NCBI GenBank assembly: GCA_965197795.1
Contig: OZ240228.1
Span: 2,294,001-2,358,000 of the forward strand
DNA: 64,000 nt
DNA from: WHTK01 sp965197795
GTDB taxonomy: Bacteria; Chloroflexota; Dehalococcoidia; DSTF01; WHTK01
Direction of reading: 5' to 3'
Positions 7,733-15,387 of the stretch are shown piece after piece (the stretch's first letter is position 1; each line of letters begins with the position of its first letter). The notes under the pieces are model-generated. The model was given only the letters and a program-made list of their open reading frames with translations. It was not told where the DNA came from and did not search any database. A program made the position numbers and the translations under genes.

Positions 7733-8399
7733 GCGTCACCGCCTCCGGCATGGGCGCAATGCGCTTGTTGGCGCGCTCGCCGCCCCAAAGCGCTTCGGCG
7801 CGGCGCACCGCCTCCTCCGTCATCACCAGGCTACGGCTCGTCAGCAGGTCCGCCACGTTGAGGTAGTCCGCCGCCAGCGCTCGCGCGCCCGGCAGGTTGC
7901 GCGCACTCAGCAGCACGTTGCGGTCAGACTCGGCCGTGACCAGCAGCACCGTACGCGTCAGTCCGAGGCCGCTAAGCATGTCTTTCACGGCCCGCGTCCG
8001 CGGCGCGTCCAGGGCCAGCCCGCGCACTACCTTCAACTCCCCGTCCTGCGCCTTCCCGGAAATCGCCGACCGGATCGCCAGGCGGCGCACCCGCTTCGGC
8101 AGGGCCTGCTTGTAAGAGCGCGGCTTGGGCCCGAAGGAGATACCGCCGTGGCGGTGGTGCGGCGCTCGGATCGCGCCCTGGCGTGACGCGCCGATGCCCT
8201 TCTGGCGCCGGATTTTGCGCGTCGATCCGCGAACCTCGCCTCGTGTCTTCGTGCTCGCGTTGCCGGAGCGACGGTTGGCCAGCTGCGCCAAAAACGTCTG
8301 GCGCATCGAGGCGCGGTGCGGCGTCAAGCCGAATACGAGGTCGTCCGCATCCATGGTGCCGACCTCTTTGCCGCTGATGTCGTATACCGTCAGCTTCAT
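7725..8399 (-). CDS. rplD: 50S ribosomal protein L4
   Basis: L4, 224 aa. It starts MKLTVYDISGKEVG and contains the tunnel-loop segment GEVRGSTRKIRRQKGIGASR and FGPKPRSYKQALPKR. In several bacteria L4 represses its own S10 operon; no such leader structure could be tested here. The start overlaps rplC by 4 nt. Confidence 0.96.
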   Translation of the reverse strand: MKLTVYDISGKEVGTMDADDLVFGLTPHRASMRQTFLAQLANRRSGNASTKTRGEVRGSTRKIRRQKGIGASRQGAIRAPHHRHGGISFGPKPRSYKQALPKRVRRLAIRSAISGKAQDGELKVVRGLALDAPRTRAVKDMLSGLGLTRTVLLVTAESDRNVLLSARNLPGARALAADYLNVADLLTSRSLVMTEEAVRRAEALWGGERANKRIAPMPEAVTHG

Positions 8400-9328
8400 T
8401 CCGGTTTCTCTTCCGGCTCTTCGGCCTCTGCCTCAGCTTCAGCCTCGGGCGCTGCCTCTGCCTCGGCCACAGGGGTCTCTTCAGTCGCGACTTCCGGCGC
8501 TGCCTCCGCCTCCGCTTCCGGTGTTTCCTCCGTCGCGGCTTCCGGCGCTGCCTCTGCCTCAGCCACAGGGGTCTCTTCAGCCGCGACCTCGGCCACCGCT
8601 TCCGTCTCTTCCGTCGCCTCGGCCTCGTCCGCTGCTTCTTCGACTCCGTCCGGCGCTGCCTCGTCCTCGGCGACCGGCGGCGCAGCGCGCTCCAGCTTCG
8701 GCTCGTTGCTCACCTTGCCGGTCTTGCGGATTCGCAGCAGGCCGTTGCTGCCTCCCGGCACGGCGCCTTCGATCAGCAGCACGTTGCGCGCTTCGTCGGT
8801 ATCGAAGACGCGCAGATTCTTCACGGTTACGCGCTCGTCTCCCATGTGGCCCCCCATGTGCAGACCCTTGCGCACGCGGCCCGGCGTCGTCCCGGAGCCA
8901 ATCGAACCTGGCGCGCGATGCCGATCAGACTGACCGTGCGTCTTCGGGCCGCCGTGGAAGTGGTAACGCTTCACGACGCCCGCGAAGCCCTTGCCCTTCG
9001 AAGTACCCACGACGTCGACGATCTCACCCTCTTCGAATAGCGCTACGCCGAGCGTCTGTCCCACCGTGTACTGGTTAGAGTCGTCAACCCGGACCTCACG
9101 CAGGTAGCGGAACTGACCCAGCTGCTTCATGTGGCCTTTTTGCGGGTCGTTAATTCGCTTGCGCTGGCCGTAACCCAGCTGAATCGAGTCGTAACCGTCG
9201 CGCTCTTGCGTCTTGATCTGCACCACGACGCAGGGACCCGCTTCGACCACGGTTACGCCACGCGCCTCGCCGGCGGCGGAGAACACCTGCGTCATTCCAA
9301 CTTTGCGGCCGAAAATTGCGTTCGCCAT
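8396..9328 (-). CDS. rplC: 50S ribosomal protein L3 with about 95-residue acidic tail
   Basis: L3, 310 aa, against a usual 205-215. The body is ordinary: MANAIFGRKVGMTQVF at the start, GTSKGKGFAGVVKRYHFHGG in the middle, and PGRVRKGLHMGGHMGDERVT near 155, followed by the conserved GAVPGGSNGLLRIR. From about residue 215 the chain turns into Glu/Ala/Pro repeats built on EETPVAEAEAAPEAAT and ends EEPEEKPE. It is the third ribosomal protein in this operon with such a tail. Confidence 0.95.
   Translation of the reverse strand: MANAIFGRKVGMTQVFSAAGEARGVTVVEAGPCVVVQIKTQERDGYDSIQLGYGQRKRINDPQKGHMKQLGQFRYLREVRVDDSNQYTVGQTLGVALFEEGEIVDVVGTSKGKGFAGVVKRYHFHGGPKTHGQSDRHRAPGSIGSGTTPGRVRKGLHMGGHMGDERVTVKNLRVFDTDEARNVLLIEGAVPGGSNGLLRIRKTGKVSNEPKLERAAPPVAEDEAAPDGVEEAADEAEATEETEAVAEVAAEETPVAEAEAAPEAATEETPEAEAEAAPEVATEETPVAEAEAAPEAEAEAEAEEPEEKPE
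8400..8600 (-). repeat. About 48-bp repeats in the rplC tail
   Basis: Roughly three diverged copies of a 16-codon unit encode EETP(V/E)AEAEAAPE(A/V)AT. The copies differ mostly at synonymous or Ala/Val positions, so the protein pattern is better kept than the DNA. Confidence 0.7.
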
Positions 9329-9330
9329 CG

Positions 9331-9639
9331 CTACAGCTTGATCTCGATGTCGACGCCGGCCGGCAACTGCAGGCGCATCAGCGTGTCTACCGTGCGGGAG
9401 GACGGCTCCAAAATGTCGATCAGGCGCTTGTGCGTCCTGATCTCGAACTGCTCGCGCGAGTCCTTGTCGACAAAGGGGGACTTGTTGACGGTGAACTTCT
9501 TGATCTCGGTCGGCAGCGGCACCGGCCCGGCGACCGAGACACCGGTGCGCTCCGCCGCCTCCACAATCTGCTCGGCAGACTGATCGAGTATGCGGTGGTC
9601 GAAAGCTTTGAGCCTGATCCTGATCTTCTGTCGTGGCAT
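9331..9639 (-). CDS. rpsJ: 30S ribosomal protein S10
   Basis: S10, 102 aa, also the NusE antitermination factor in other bacteria. It reads MPRQKIRIRLKAFDHRILDQ and contains GPVPLPTEIKKFTVNKSPF and FEIRTHKRLIDI, diagnostic. An SD-like GGAGGAG precedes it. It follows fusA after 42 nt with no tuf gene in between. Confidence 0.97.
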   Translation of the reverse strand: MPRQKIRIRLKAFDHRILDQSAEQIVEAAERTGVSVAGPVPLPTEIKKFTVNKSPFVDKDSREQFEIRTHKRLIDILEPSSRTVDTLMRLQLPAGVDIEIKL

Positions 9640-9681
9640 GCTTGCTCGGTTACTCTCTCCTCCGCACCTTCCGGGCGGCTA

Positions 9682-11763
9682 TTAGCGGTGTACCTTGACG
9701 CGCGCACCCAGCTTCTCAGCGATGTGCGCCGGTACGACCTCGTACTGATCGAACTCGATGGTGTGCGTGGCCCGCCCCTGGGTCATTGAGCGCAGTTCCG
9801 TAGTGTAGCCGAACGTCTCCGCTAACGGAATCTGGCAGCGAATGATCTGCAGCGTCCCGAAAGACTCGACGTCGAGGACGCGTCCCCGGCGAGCGTTGAT
9901 GTCGCCCAGGACGTCACCGAAAAACTGCTCCGGCACGCGCACTTCGCCCTTCATGACCGGCTCCAGCAGCACGGGCTCGGCCTGGTTCATCGCCTTGCGC
10001 ATGCCCTCGATGCCGGCCATCCGGAACGCCATCTCCGACGAGTCGACCGGATGGGTCGAACCGTCGATCAGCGTCACTTTGACGTCGACGACCGGGTAAC
10101 CACCCAGCGGGCCGTTCTCCATCGCGGACTTGACGCCGTCTTCGGTCGGCCCGACGAACTCGCGCGGCACCGCGCCACCGACGATCTTGTTCTCGAGCAG
10201 GAAGCCGGCGCCGCGCTCCCGCGGCTCGACATCGAGCTTCACGACACCGTACTGGCCGTGACCGCCGGTTTGGCGTACGTGACGCCCCTCGGCCACGGTG
10301 CCGCGCGTTAACGCCTCGCGGTAGGCCACCTGCGGACGGCCCACGTTGGCATTGACGCTGAACTCGCGCAGCATGCGGTCGACCAGCACTTCGAGGTGCA
10401 GCTCGCCCATGCCGGAGATCAGGGTCTGTCCCGTCTCTTCTTCGTAGTGAATCCGGAACGTCGGGTCCTCTTCCGCCAGCTTGGTCAACGCTTCACCCAT
10501 CTTGTCCTGGTCGTTCTTCGACTTCGGCTCGATAGCGATCGAGATGACCGGCTCCGGGAACTTGATCGGCTCTAGCAGCATCGGCTTCGAAGGGTCGGAC
10601 AGCGTGTCGCCCGTCAGCGTGTTCTTCAGTCCCACCGCCGCGACGATGTCGCCGGCGAAGACCTCGCTGACTTCTTCCTGCTTGTTGGCGTGCATGCGCA
10701 CCAGGCGACCGAAACGCTCCGTCTGGTCGCGGCTCGTGTTCAGCACCTGCATGCCGCTCGTAGCCTTGCCGGAGTAGATACGCAGGTAGGCGAGGCGGCC
10801 GATGTACTGGTCCGTGACGATCTTGAACACCAGCGCGCTCAGCGGTTCGTCCGCGTCCGTCATGCGCTGAACAGCCGCGCCCGTCTTCGGGTCCGTACCC
10901 AACACGGCTGGCACGTCGATCGGTGAGGGCAGATAGTCGATAACGGCGTTCAATAGTGGACGCGTGCCTTTGTTGCGTAGCGCGGTGCCGCACAGGACGG
11001 GCGTTATCTGACCCTCGAGGGTCGCGCGGCGCAGCGCCTTCTTTAGCTCGGTCGAAGTCACCTCGTGACCTTCGATGTAGGAGATCATCAGCTGCTCGTC
11101 GACCTCGCCGACCTTTTCCAGAAGGCGGTCGCGGGCCCGCTCGTACGCTTCCCGCATCTCGGGTGGGATCTCACGCAGCTCCGGCGCGTCGTCGCGTTCG
11201 CCGGTGAAGTAAATGGCGCGCTGCTCTACCAGGTCGATCACGCCGGTGAAGTCGGCCTCCACGCCCCACGGGATCTGGATCGGGACCGGCCGTGCGTCCA
11301 ACCGCTCGGCGATCATGTCGACGGTGCGCCAGAAGTCGGCGCCCGTGCGGTCCATCTTGTTGACGAAGCAGATGCGCGGCACGTTGTAGCGGTCCGCTTG
11401 GCGCCATACCGTCTCCGATTGCGGCTCCACGCCCGCCACCGCGTCGAAGACGACGACGCCGCCGTCCAGTACGCGCAGGCTGCGCTCCACCTCGACGGTG
11501 AAGTCGACGTGGCCGGGTGTATCGATGATGTTGATCTGATGACCCATCCACTCTGCCGTGGTCGCGGCGGCCGTGATCGTGATGCCGCGCTCGCGCTCCT
11601 GGGCCATCCAGTCCATCACGGCGGTGCCTTCATGCACCTCACCGATCTTGTAAGTACGGCCCGTGTAATACAGCACGCGCTCGGTCACGGTCGTCTTGCC
11701 CGCGTCGATATGCGCGATGATGCCGATGTTGCGGACGTTTTCGATGTTGGAGGGACGGGGCAT
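9682..11763 (-). CDS. fusA: Translation elongation factor G
   Basis: EF-G, 693 aa, the GTPase that drives translocation. G1 is AHIDAGKTT (about 17-25), G3 DTPGHVDF, and G4 NKMD. Domain II to V follow with GMGELHLEVLVDRM in domain III and a C-terminal TQGRATHTIEFDQYEVVP. Length is normal. It starts 6 nt after rpsG. In most bacteria tuf would come next; here rpsJ does. Confidence 0.97.
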   Translation of the reverse strand: MPRPSNIENVRNIGIIAHIDAGKTTVTERVLYYTGRTYKIGEVHEGTAVMDWMAQERERGITITAAATTAEWMGHQINIIDTPGHVDFTVEVERSLRVLDGGVVVFDAVAGVEPQSETVWRQADRYNVPRICFVNKMDRTGADFWRTVDMIAERLDARPVPIQIPWGVEADFTGVIDLVEQRAIYFTGERDDAPELREIPPEMREAYERARDRLLEKVGEVDEQLMISYIEGHEVTSTELKKALRRATLEGQITPVLCGTALRNKGTRPLLNAVIDYLPSPIDVPAVLGTDPKTGAAVQRMTDADEPLSALVFKIVTDQYIGRLAYLRIYSGKATSGMQVLNTSRDQTERFGRLVRMHANKQEEVSEVFAGDIVAAVGLKNTLTGDTLSDPSKPMLLEPIKFPEPVISIAIEPKSKNDQDKMGEALTKLAEEDPTFRIHYEEETGQTLISGMGELHLEVLVDRMLREFSVNANVGRPQVAYREALTRGTVAEGRHVRQTGGHGQYGVVKLDVEPRERGAGFLLENKIVGGAVPREFVGPTEDGVKSAMENGPLGGYPVVDVKVTLIDGSTHPVDSSEMAFRMAGIEGMRKAMNQAEPVLLEPVMKGEVRVPEQFFGDVLGDINARRGRVLDVESFGTLQIIRCQIPLAETFGYTTELRSMTQGRATHTIEFDQYEVVPAHIAEKLGARVKVHR

Positions 11764-11769
11764 AGTTAA

Positions 11770-12240
11770 TTACCAGCGGTAGTGCACGAAAGCGCGGTTC
11801 GCCTCCGCCATACGATGAGTATCCTCGCGGCGCTTTACGGTCGCGCCCTGATTGGAAGAAGCATCCATCAATTCACCTGCCAGCTTTAACGCCATCGAAC
11901 GACCGCGGCGGGCCCTCGCCGAGCGGACCAGCCAGCGCATCGCCAGCGAAGTGCGGCGCTCTGCCCTGATGTCGACCGGGACCTGGTACGTGGCGCCACC
12001 GACGCGTCGCGGCTTCACCTCGACGGCGGGGGTCGCGTTGCGCATCGCCTGCTCGAACACGTCGATAGCCGGACGGCCGCTCTGCTCCTCCATCGTGCTC
12101 AACGCCGAATAGACGATGCGCTCAGCGGTGCTCTTCTTGCCGTCGAGCATCACCTTATTGATGAACATCTGGAGCATTTTGGAGTTGTACTTGCCGTCCA
12201 TCGGAATGTCGCGCCGCTCCGCCTTGCCACGTCGAGCCAT
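11770..12240 (-). CDS. rpsG: 30S ribosomal protein S7
   Basis: S7, 156 aa, primary head-assembly protein. I start at ATG 12240 (MARRGKAERRDIPMDGKY), 2 nt after rpsL; the longer frame runs through rpsL out of phase. It contains FEQAMRNATPAVEVKPRRVG and RREDTHRMAEANRAFVHYRW, the standard C-terminus. Confidence 0.97.
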   Translation of the reverse strand: MARRGKAERRDIPMDGKYNSKMLQMFINKVMLDGKKSTAERIVYSALSTMEEQSGRPAIDVFEQAMRNATPAVEVKPRRVGGATYQVPVDIRAERRTSLAMRWLVRSARARRGRSMALKLAGELMDASSNQGATVKRREDTHRMAEANRAFVHYRW

Positions 12241-12242
12241 GA

Positions 12243-12656
12243 CTACGCGTCCTTCCTGGCGCCGTACTTGCTGCGGCCGCGTCGGCGACCGCCTACGCCC
12301 GAGGAATCGAGAGCGCCGCGGATGATGTGATAGCGCACACCCGGCAGGTCCTTGACCCGTCCGCCGCGGATCAACACCACCGAGTGCTCCTGCAGGCTGT
12401 GACCTTCGCCGGGAATGTATGCCGTAACTTCCATGCCGTTGGTCAGGCGCACACGCGCGATCTTGCGCAACGCGGAATTCGGCTTCTTGGGAGTCATCGT
12501 GCGCACTTGAACACAGACGCCACGCTTTTGCGGCGACCCCTTGGTCCACTGGGTCGTGTTATGCAGCGCGTTGTAACGCCAGCGCAGAGCCGGCGCCTTG
12601 GTCTTGCGAGTTGGGACCTTACGGCCCTTGGACACCAGCTGATTGATCGTCGGCAA
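12243..12656 (-). CDS. rpsL: 30S ribosomal protein S12
   Basis: S12, 137 aa, decoding centre protein and first gene of the cluster. It has MPTINQLVSKGRKVPTRKTK, the CVQVRTMTPKKPNSALRKIA segment and EHSVVLIRGGRVKDLPGVRY, where streptomycin-resistance changes occur in other species (TPKKPNS with Lys, so no classical resistance substitution is visible there). A 200-nt leader precedes it. Confidence 0.97.
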   Translation of the reverse strand: MPTINQLVSKGRKVPTRKTKAPALRWRYNALHNTTQWTKGSPQKRGVCVQVRTMTPKKPNSALRKIARVRLTNGMEVTAYIPGEGHSLQEHSVVLIRGGRVKDLPGVRYHIIRGALDSSGVGGRRRGRSKYGARKDA

Positions 12657-12862
12657 GCCCGTGCTCCCCTTCCTTCAAAGCGCCCGTGTGAACCACACCC
12701 ACCGCCTGCCCGTAGGCAAGCGCATAGGCCGGTTGCCTATTGCTGAGCTAGCCGACCTCTCCAAGGCGGAGTCTCCACGTTGAGGCGGGAGAGCGATCGA
12801 CCGTGGTCACTTTCAGGTCAAACGACCTAACGACCTGTGGTCACAGGGGGTGCCAACAGAAA
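12657..12862 (-). other. rpsL 5' leader, rich in inverted repeats
   Basis: No gene is visible between the candidate promoter and rpsL. The region contains TAGGCAA (12713-12719) paired with TTGCCTA (12733-12739), GTGTG/CACAC at 12686-12698, and two copies of GTGGTCAC about 38 bp apart near 12804 and 12838. It could be an untranslated leader with regulatory folding, but I recognise no known ribosomal-protein leader. Confidence 0.4.
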
Positions 12863-12891
12863 ACAGTACAGATTCGCTTCGAGTGTGTCAA
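12863..12891 (-). promoter_or_regulatory. Candidate promoter of the ribosomal cluster
   Basis: On the minus strand TTGACA (12891-12886), a 17-bp spacer, then TACTGT (12868-12863). The -35 is perfect and the -10 matches 3 of 6 consensus bases. It is the best-looking promoter upstream of rpsL and implies a leader of roughly 200 nt. Confidence 0.5.
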
Positions 12892-12901
12892 ACCTGACGA
12901 G

Positions 12902-13414
12902 CTACTCCAGGCCACCCGCCGAGACGTAGCGATCGTGATGCGCCTGCCACCGCTCCTTGTGCCACGACTCCGGCCTGCCTTCTATCGCCAGCTCTAGCAG
13001 GTCGAGCAACGTATGCCAGCCCGCGAGCGACTTGTAACGAAACAGCTCCCAGCTCTTCGCCGGATGGATGTGCGTGAACACGAGCTGCGTCCCGTTGGCC
13101 GACTCCGACAGCTCATAGCGCACCGTGCCGCCCGTCCACTGTGCCGAGTCCCAGGTGTACTCCAGCACGTGTGGCGGCTCCAGCGTCAGGATCACGCCCG
13201 CGATGCCCTGCCCGCCGACCTCGAGCAGCCGGAAGCGCCCGCCCGGCCATAATTCGACGTCGGCCACGCCGAGCCACTGCTCGATTCCGTCGGGGTCTGA
13301 CAGCAACTGCCAGACGTCCTCGATCGCGGCGGCGTAGAGTCGCTCGAAGCGTAGCTCGTAGCCGTCTGGAAACTCGCGAACCATGCCGTCGTCCGTGTTC
13401 GTGCCGTTTACCAT
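12902..13414 (-). CDS. SRPBCC / AHSA1-family protein
   Basis: 170 aa START-like (Bet v 1 fold) protein of the AHSA1 group. The pattern is ERLYAAAIEDVWQLLSDPDG near the start, then WLGVADVELWPGGRFRL, LEPPHVLEYTWDS, and a C-terminal GWHTLLDLLELAIEG, the usual order of the family. The ligand is unknown. I start at ATG 13414 because earlier starts lie within the ABC permease gene. It follows the exporter genes closely and may be in the same transcript. Confidence 0.8.
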   Translation of the reverse strand: MVNGTNTDDGMVREFPDGYELRFERLYAAAIEDVWQLLSDPDGIEQWLGVADVELWPGGRFRLLEVGGQGIAGVILTLEPPHVLEYTWDSAQWTGGTVRYELSESANGTQLVFTHIHPAKSWELFRYKSLAGWHTLLDLLELAIEGRPESWHKERWQAHHDRYVSAGGLE

Positions 13415-13427
13415 GCGCCCGTTCTGT

Positions 13428-14240
13428 TTAGCGCACACGACTCCTGAGCGCAAGGAACGCGGCACCAATGCTGAGGCTGGCCCACACTGTGATGGTCAGG
13501 ATCGAGATTGCGATGTCGCCGGCGTCCCAGCCCTCCAGCGAGAGCGACCGTAAGCCCTGCAGCACGTAGGTCATCGGGTTGACCGTCGCCGCGATCTCCA
13601 GCCAGCCGGAGAGCGCCTCTTTCGGAGCGAACATCGTCGTCAAGAACATGAACGGCATGAACAGGAACCACATGCTCTGGGTCGCCTGCGCGTTGCCGGT
13701 CCGCAGCGCCACCGTGAAGCCGATGCCGGAATACGCCAGGCCGAAGAAGCTCGCCAGTAGCACCATGACGATGGCACCGGCGATGCCGGTCTCGAAATGC
13801 AGTCCCGCCGCCACGGCCACCAGCAGCACGATGAACGCCTGCGCCATGATCCGGAAGAAGTCCGCCATCATCGCGCCGATCAGCAGCGACAAGCGGTTTG
13901 TCGGGGTCAGCAAAAGCTTGTCGAAGTAGCCGCTCTCGATGTCGGCCACCATGTTGAGGCCGGCGCTGCCGCCCTGCACCGCGAAGATCAGCGACATCGG
14001 CAGCAGGAAGGCCTCCCAGTTCGCCAAGCCGGCCGAATTGGCGAAGCCCTTCAGCGAGCCCAGCATGATGAAGTAGAAGAAGATTGGCACGATCAGGTTG
14101 GGCAGCAGATACATCGGCGTGCGCAGCGCCAGCCGCACCTCGCGCCCGCCCAGCAGCATCGTCGCCCTCAGGGTTTGACGCAGCGAGTTCCACGCCGGCA
14201 GAGCTGCGCTTGCAGTCATAGTGGGCTCAGCGAGCGCCAT
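13428..14240 (-). CDS. ABC-2 type multidrug exporter permease
   Basis: About 270 aa membrane permease of the DrrB/ABC-2 type. About six hydrophobic segments are visible, such as LIVPIFFYFIMLGS, FIVLLVAVAAGLHF and IVMVLLASFFGLAY, with the family signature GWLEIAATVNPMTYVLQGLR near the end. The second ATG (14240) is preferred because GGAGG lies 9 nt upstream. It overlaps the ATPase gene, as usual for DrrAB pairs. The substrate cannot be told from sequence. Confidence 0.9.
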   Translation of the reverse strand: MALAEPTMTASAALPAWNSLRQTLRATMLLGGREVRLALRTPMYLLPNLIVPIFFYFIMLGSLKGFANSAGLANWEAFLLPMSLIFAVQGGSAGLNMVADIESGYFDKLLLTPTNRLSLLIGAMMADFFRIMAQAFIVLLVAVAAGLHFETGIAGAIVMVLLASFFGLAYSGIGFTVALRTGNAQATQSMWFLFMPFMFLTTMFAPKEALSGWLEIAATVNPMTYVLQGLRSLSLEGWDAGDIAISILTITVWASLSIGAAFLALRSRVR

Positions 14241-15207
14241 CGTCATTCTCCTCCGTGCCGGACCCGGCGCCCTCGAGGCGCGAGCCGGTTGCTTTCAGGA
14301 ACACTTCGTCCAGACTTGGGTGCGCCACGGCGACCTGCGCGACCTCGATCGACGCCGCGTCCAGAATGCGGATCACCTGCGCCACAGCCTGCGTCCCGTT
14401 GTCGACGAACAGCGTCAGGCTGGTCTGCTCCGGCCGCATCTCGCGCAACCCCGGCATCTGCGCCAGCAGCGGCTTCGCCGCCTCGACGCCCGAGTCGTGG
14501 AACGACACGGTCACCACGTCGGCGCCGATCGACGCCTTGATCTCGGCCGGCGTGCCCTCGGCCACGATGTTGCCGCGGTCGATGATTGCCAGCCGGTCCG
14601 CCAGACGGTCGGCCTCCTCCATGTAGTGCGTCGTCAAGAAGACGGTCATCCCCATCTGCTTGTTGAGGCGCTGCACCTCTTGCCACACGCCCTGCCGGCT
14701 GGCCGGGTCGAGTCCTTCGGTCGGTTCGTCGAGGAACAGGATGCGCGGCTCGTGTACGAGGGCGCTGGCCAGGTCGAGGCGCCGTTTCATGCCGCCGGAG
14801 TACGTCTTGACCTGACGCTCCGCCGCGTCGGTCAAACCGACCAGGTCGAGCAACTCCGCAGCGCGTCGCCGCGCGTCGTCGCTACTGAGCCCGCAGAGCT
14901 TGCCCTGGAGCTCCAGCAGCTCACGCCCCGTCGCCAGGGCGTCCAGACCGGCCTCCTGCAACGCCACGCCGATCGACCGGCGGATCTCGTGCTGCTGTCG
15001 GTACACGTCGAGGCCCGCCACCGTGGCCCGGCCCGAGGTCGGCCGCAGCAGCGTCGTCAGCATCCGCACCGTCGTCGTCTTGCCGGCGCCGTTCGGACCG
15101 AGAAAGGCGAAGACCTGCCCTTCTTCAACCGCCAGGTCGATGCCGGCTACGGCGACGATTCCGCCGTCGTACTCCTTGCGGAGTCGCTCCAGTTCAATCG
15201 CGTGCAA
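14227..15207 (-). CDS. ABC exporter ATP-binding protein, DrrA type
   Basis: 326 aa ATPase paired with the ABC-2 permease. Walker A is GPNGAGKTT, the signature YSGGMKRR, and Walker B ILFLDEPTEGLD. The C-terminal about 90 residues are the DrrA-type extension. I choose a TTG start at 15207 (LHAIELERLRKEYDG) because GAGGGA lies upstream and the longer frame extends across an operator-like palindrome; a start further upstream cannot be excluded. Confidence 0.88.
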   Translation of the reverse strand: MHAIELERLRKEYDGGIVAVAGIDLAVEEGQVFAFLGPNGAGKTTTVRMLTTLLRPTSGRATVAGLDVYRQQHEIRRSIGVALQEAGLDALATGRELLELQGKLCGLSSDDARRRAAELLDLVGLTDAAERQVKTYSGGMKRRLDLASALVHEPRILFLDEPTEGLDPASRQGVWQEVQRLNKQMGMTVFLTTHYMEEADRLADRLAIIDRGNIVAEGTPAEIKASIGADVVTVSFHDSGVEAAKPLLAQMPGLREMRPEQTSLTLFVDNGTQAVAQVIRILDAASIEVAQVAVAHPSLDEVFLKATGSRLEGAGSGTEENDDGAR

Positions 15208-15260
15208 TGTTCGATCCCTCGGCGTCAGTTGTGATTTGCGGCCAGTATAGAACACGCGTA

Positions 15261-15278
15261 CTGACACGATCGTGTCAG
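15261..15278. promoter_or_regulatory. Perfect 18-bp palindrome, probable operator
   Basis: CTGACACGATCGTGTCAG is identical on both strands. It lies between the exporter ATPase and the divergent DUF255 gene. On the minus strand a TATACT box (15249-15244) sits 11 bp downstream, so a bound regulator would cover the -35/spacer region of the exporter promoter. Size and symmetry suit a TetR-like dimer, but no such regulator is encoded nearby. Confidence 0.6.
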
Positions 15279-15375
15279 CAGCGTTGTGGATCTGCGTCAC
15301 ATCTTAGTTGGCGCCATTACCTCCCACAATGCAGACGTCCACGCCGCAGATGTCTCCTCGCACACGGCAAGGGGC

Positions 15376-15381
15376 TACACT
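15376..15381 (+). promoter_or_regulatory. -10 box for leaderless DUF255 mRNA
   Basis: TACACT followed by exactly 6 nt and the ATG at 15388. No Shine-Dalgarno site fits between them. Confidence 0.5.
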
Positions 15382-15387
15382 GAGCAC

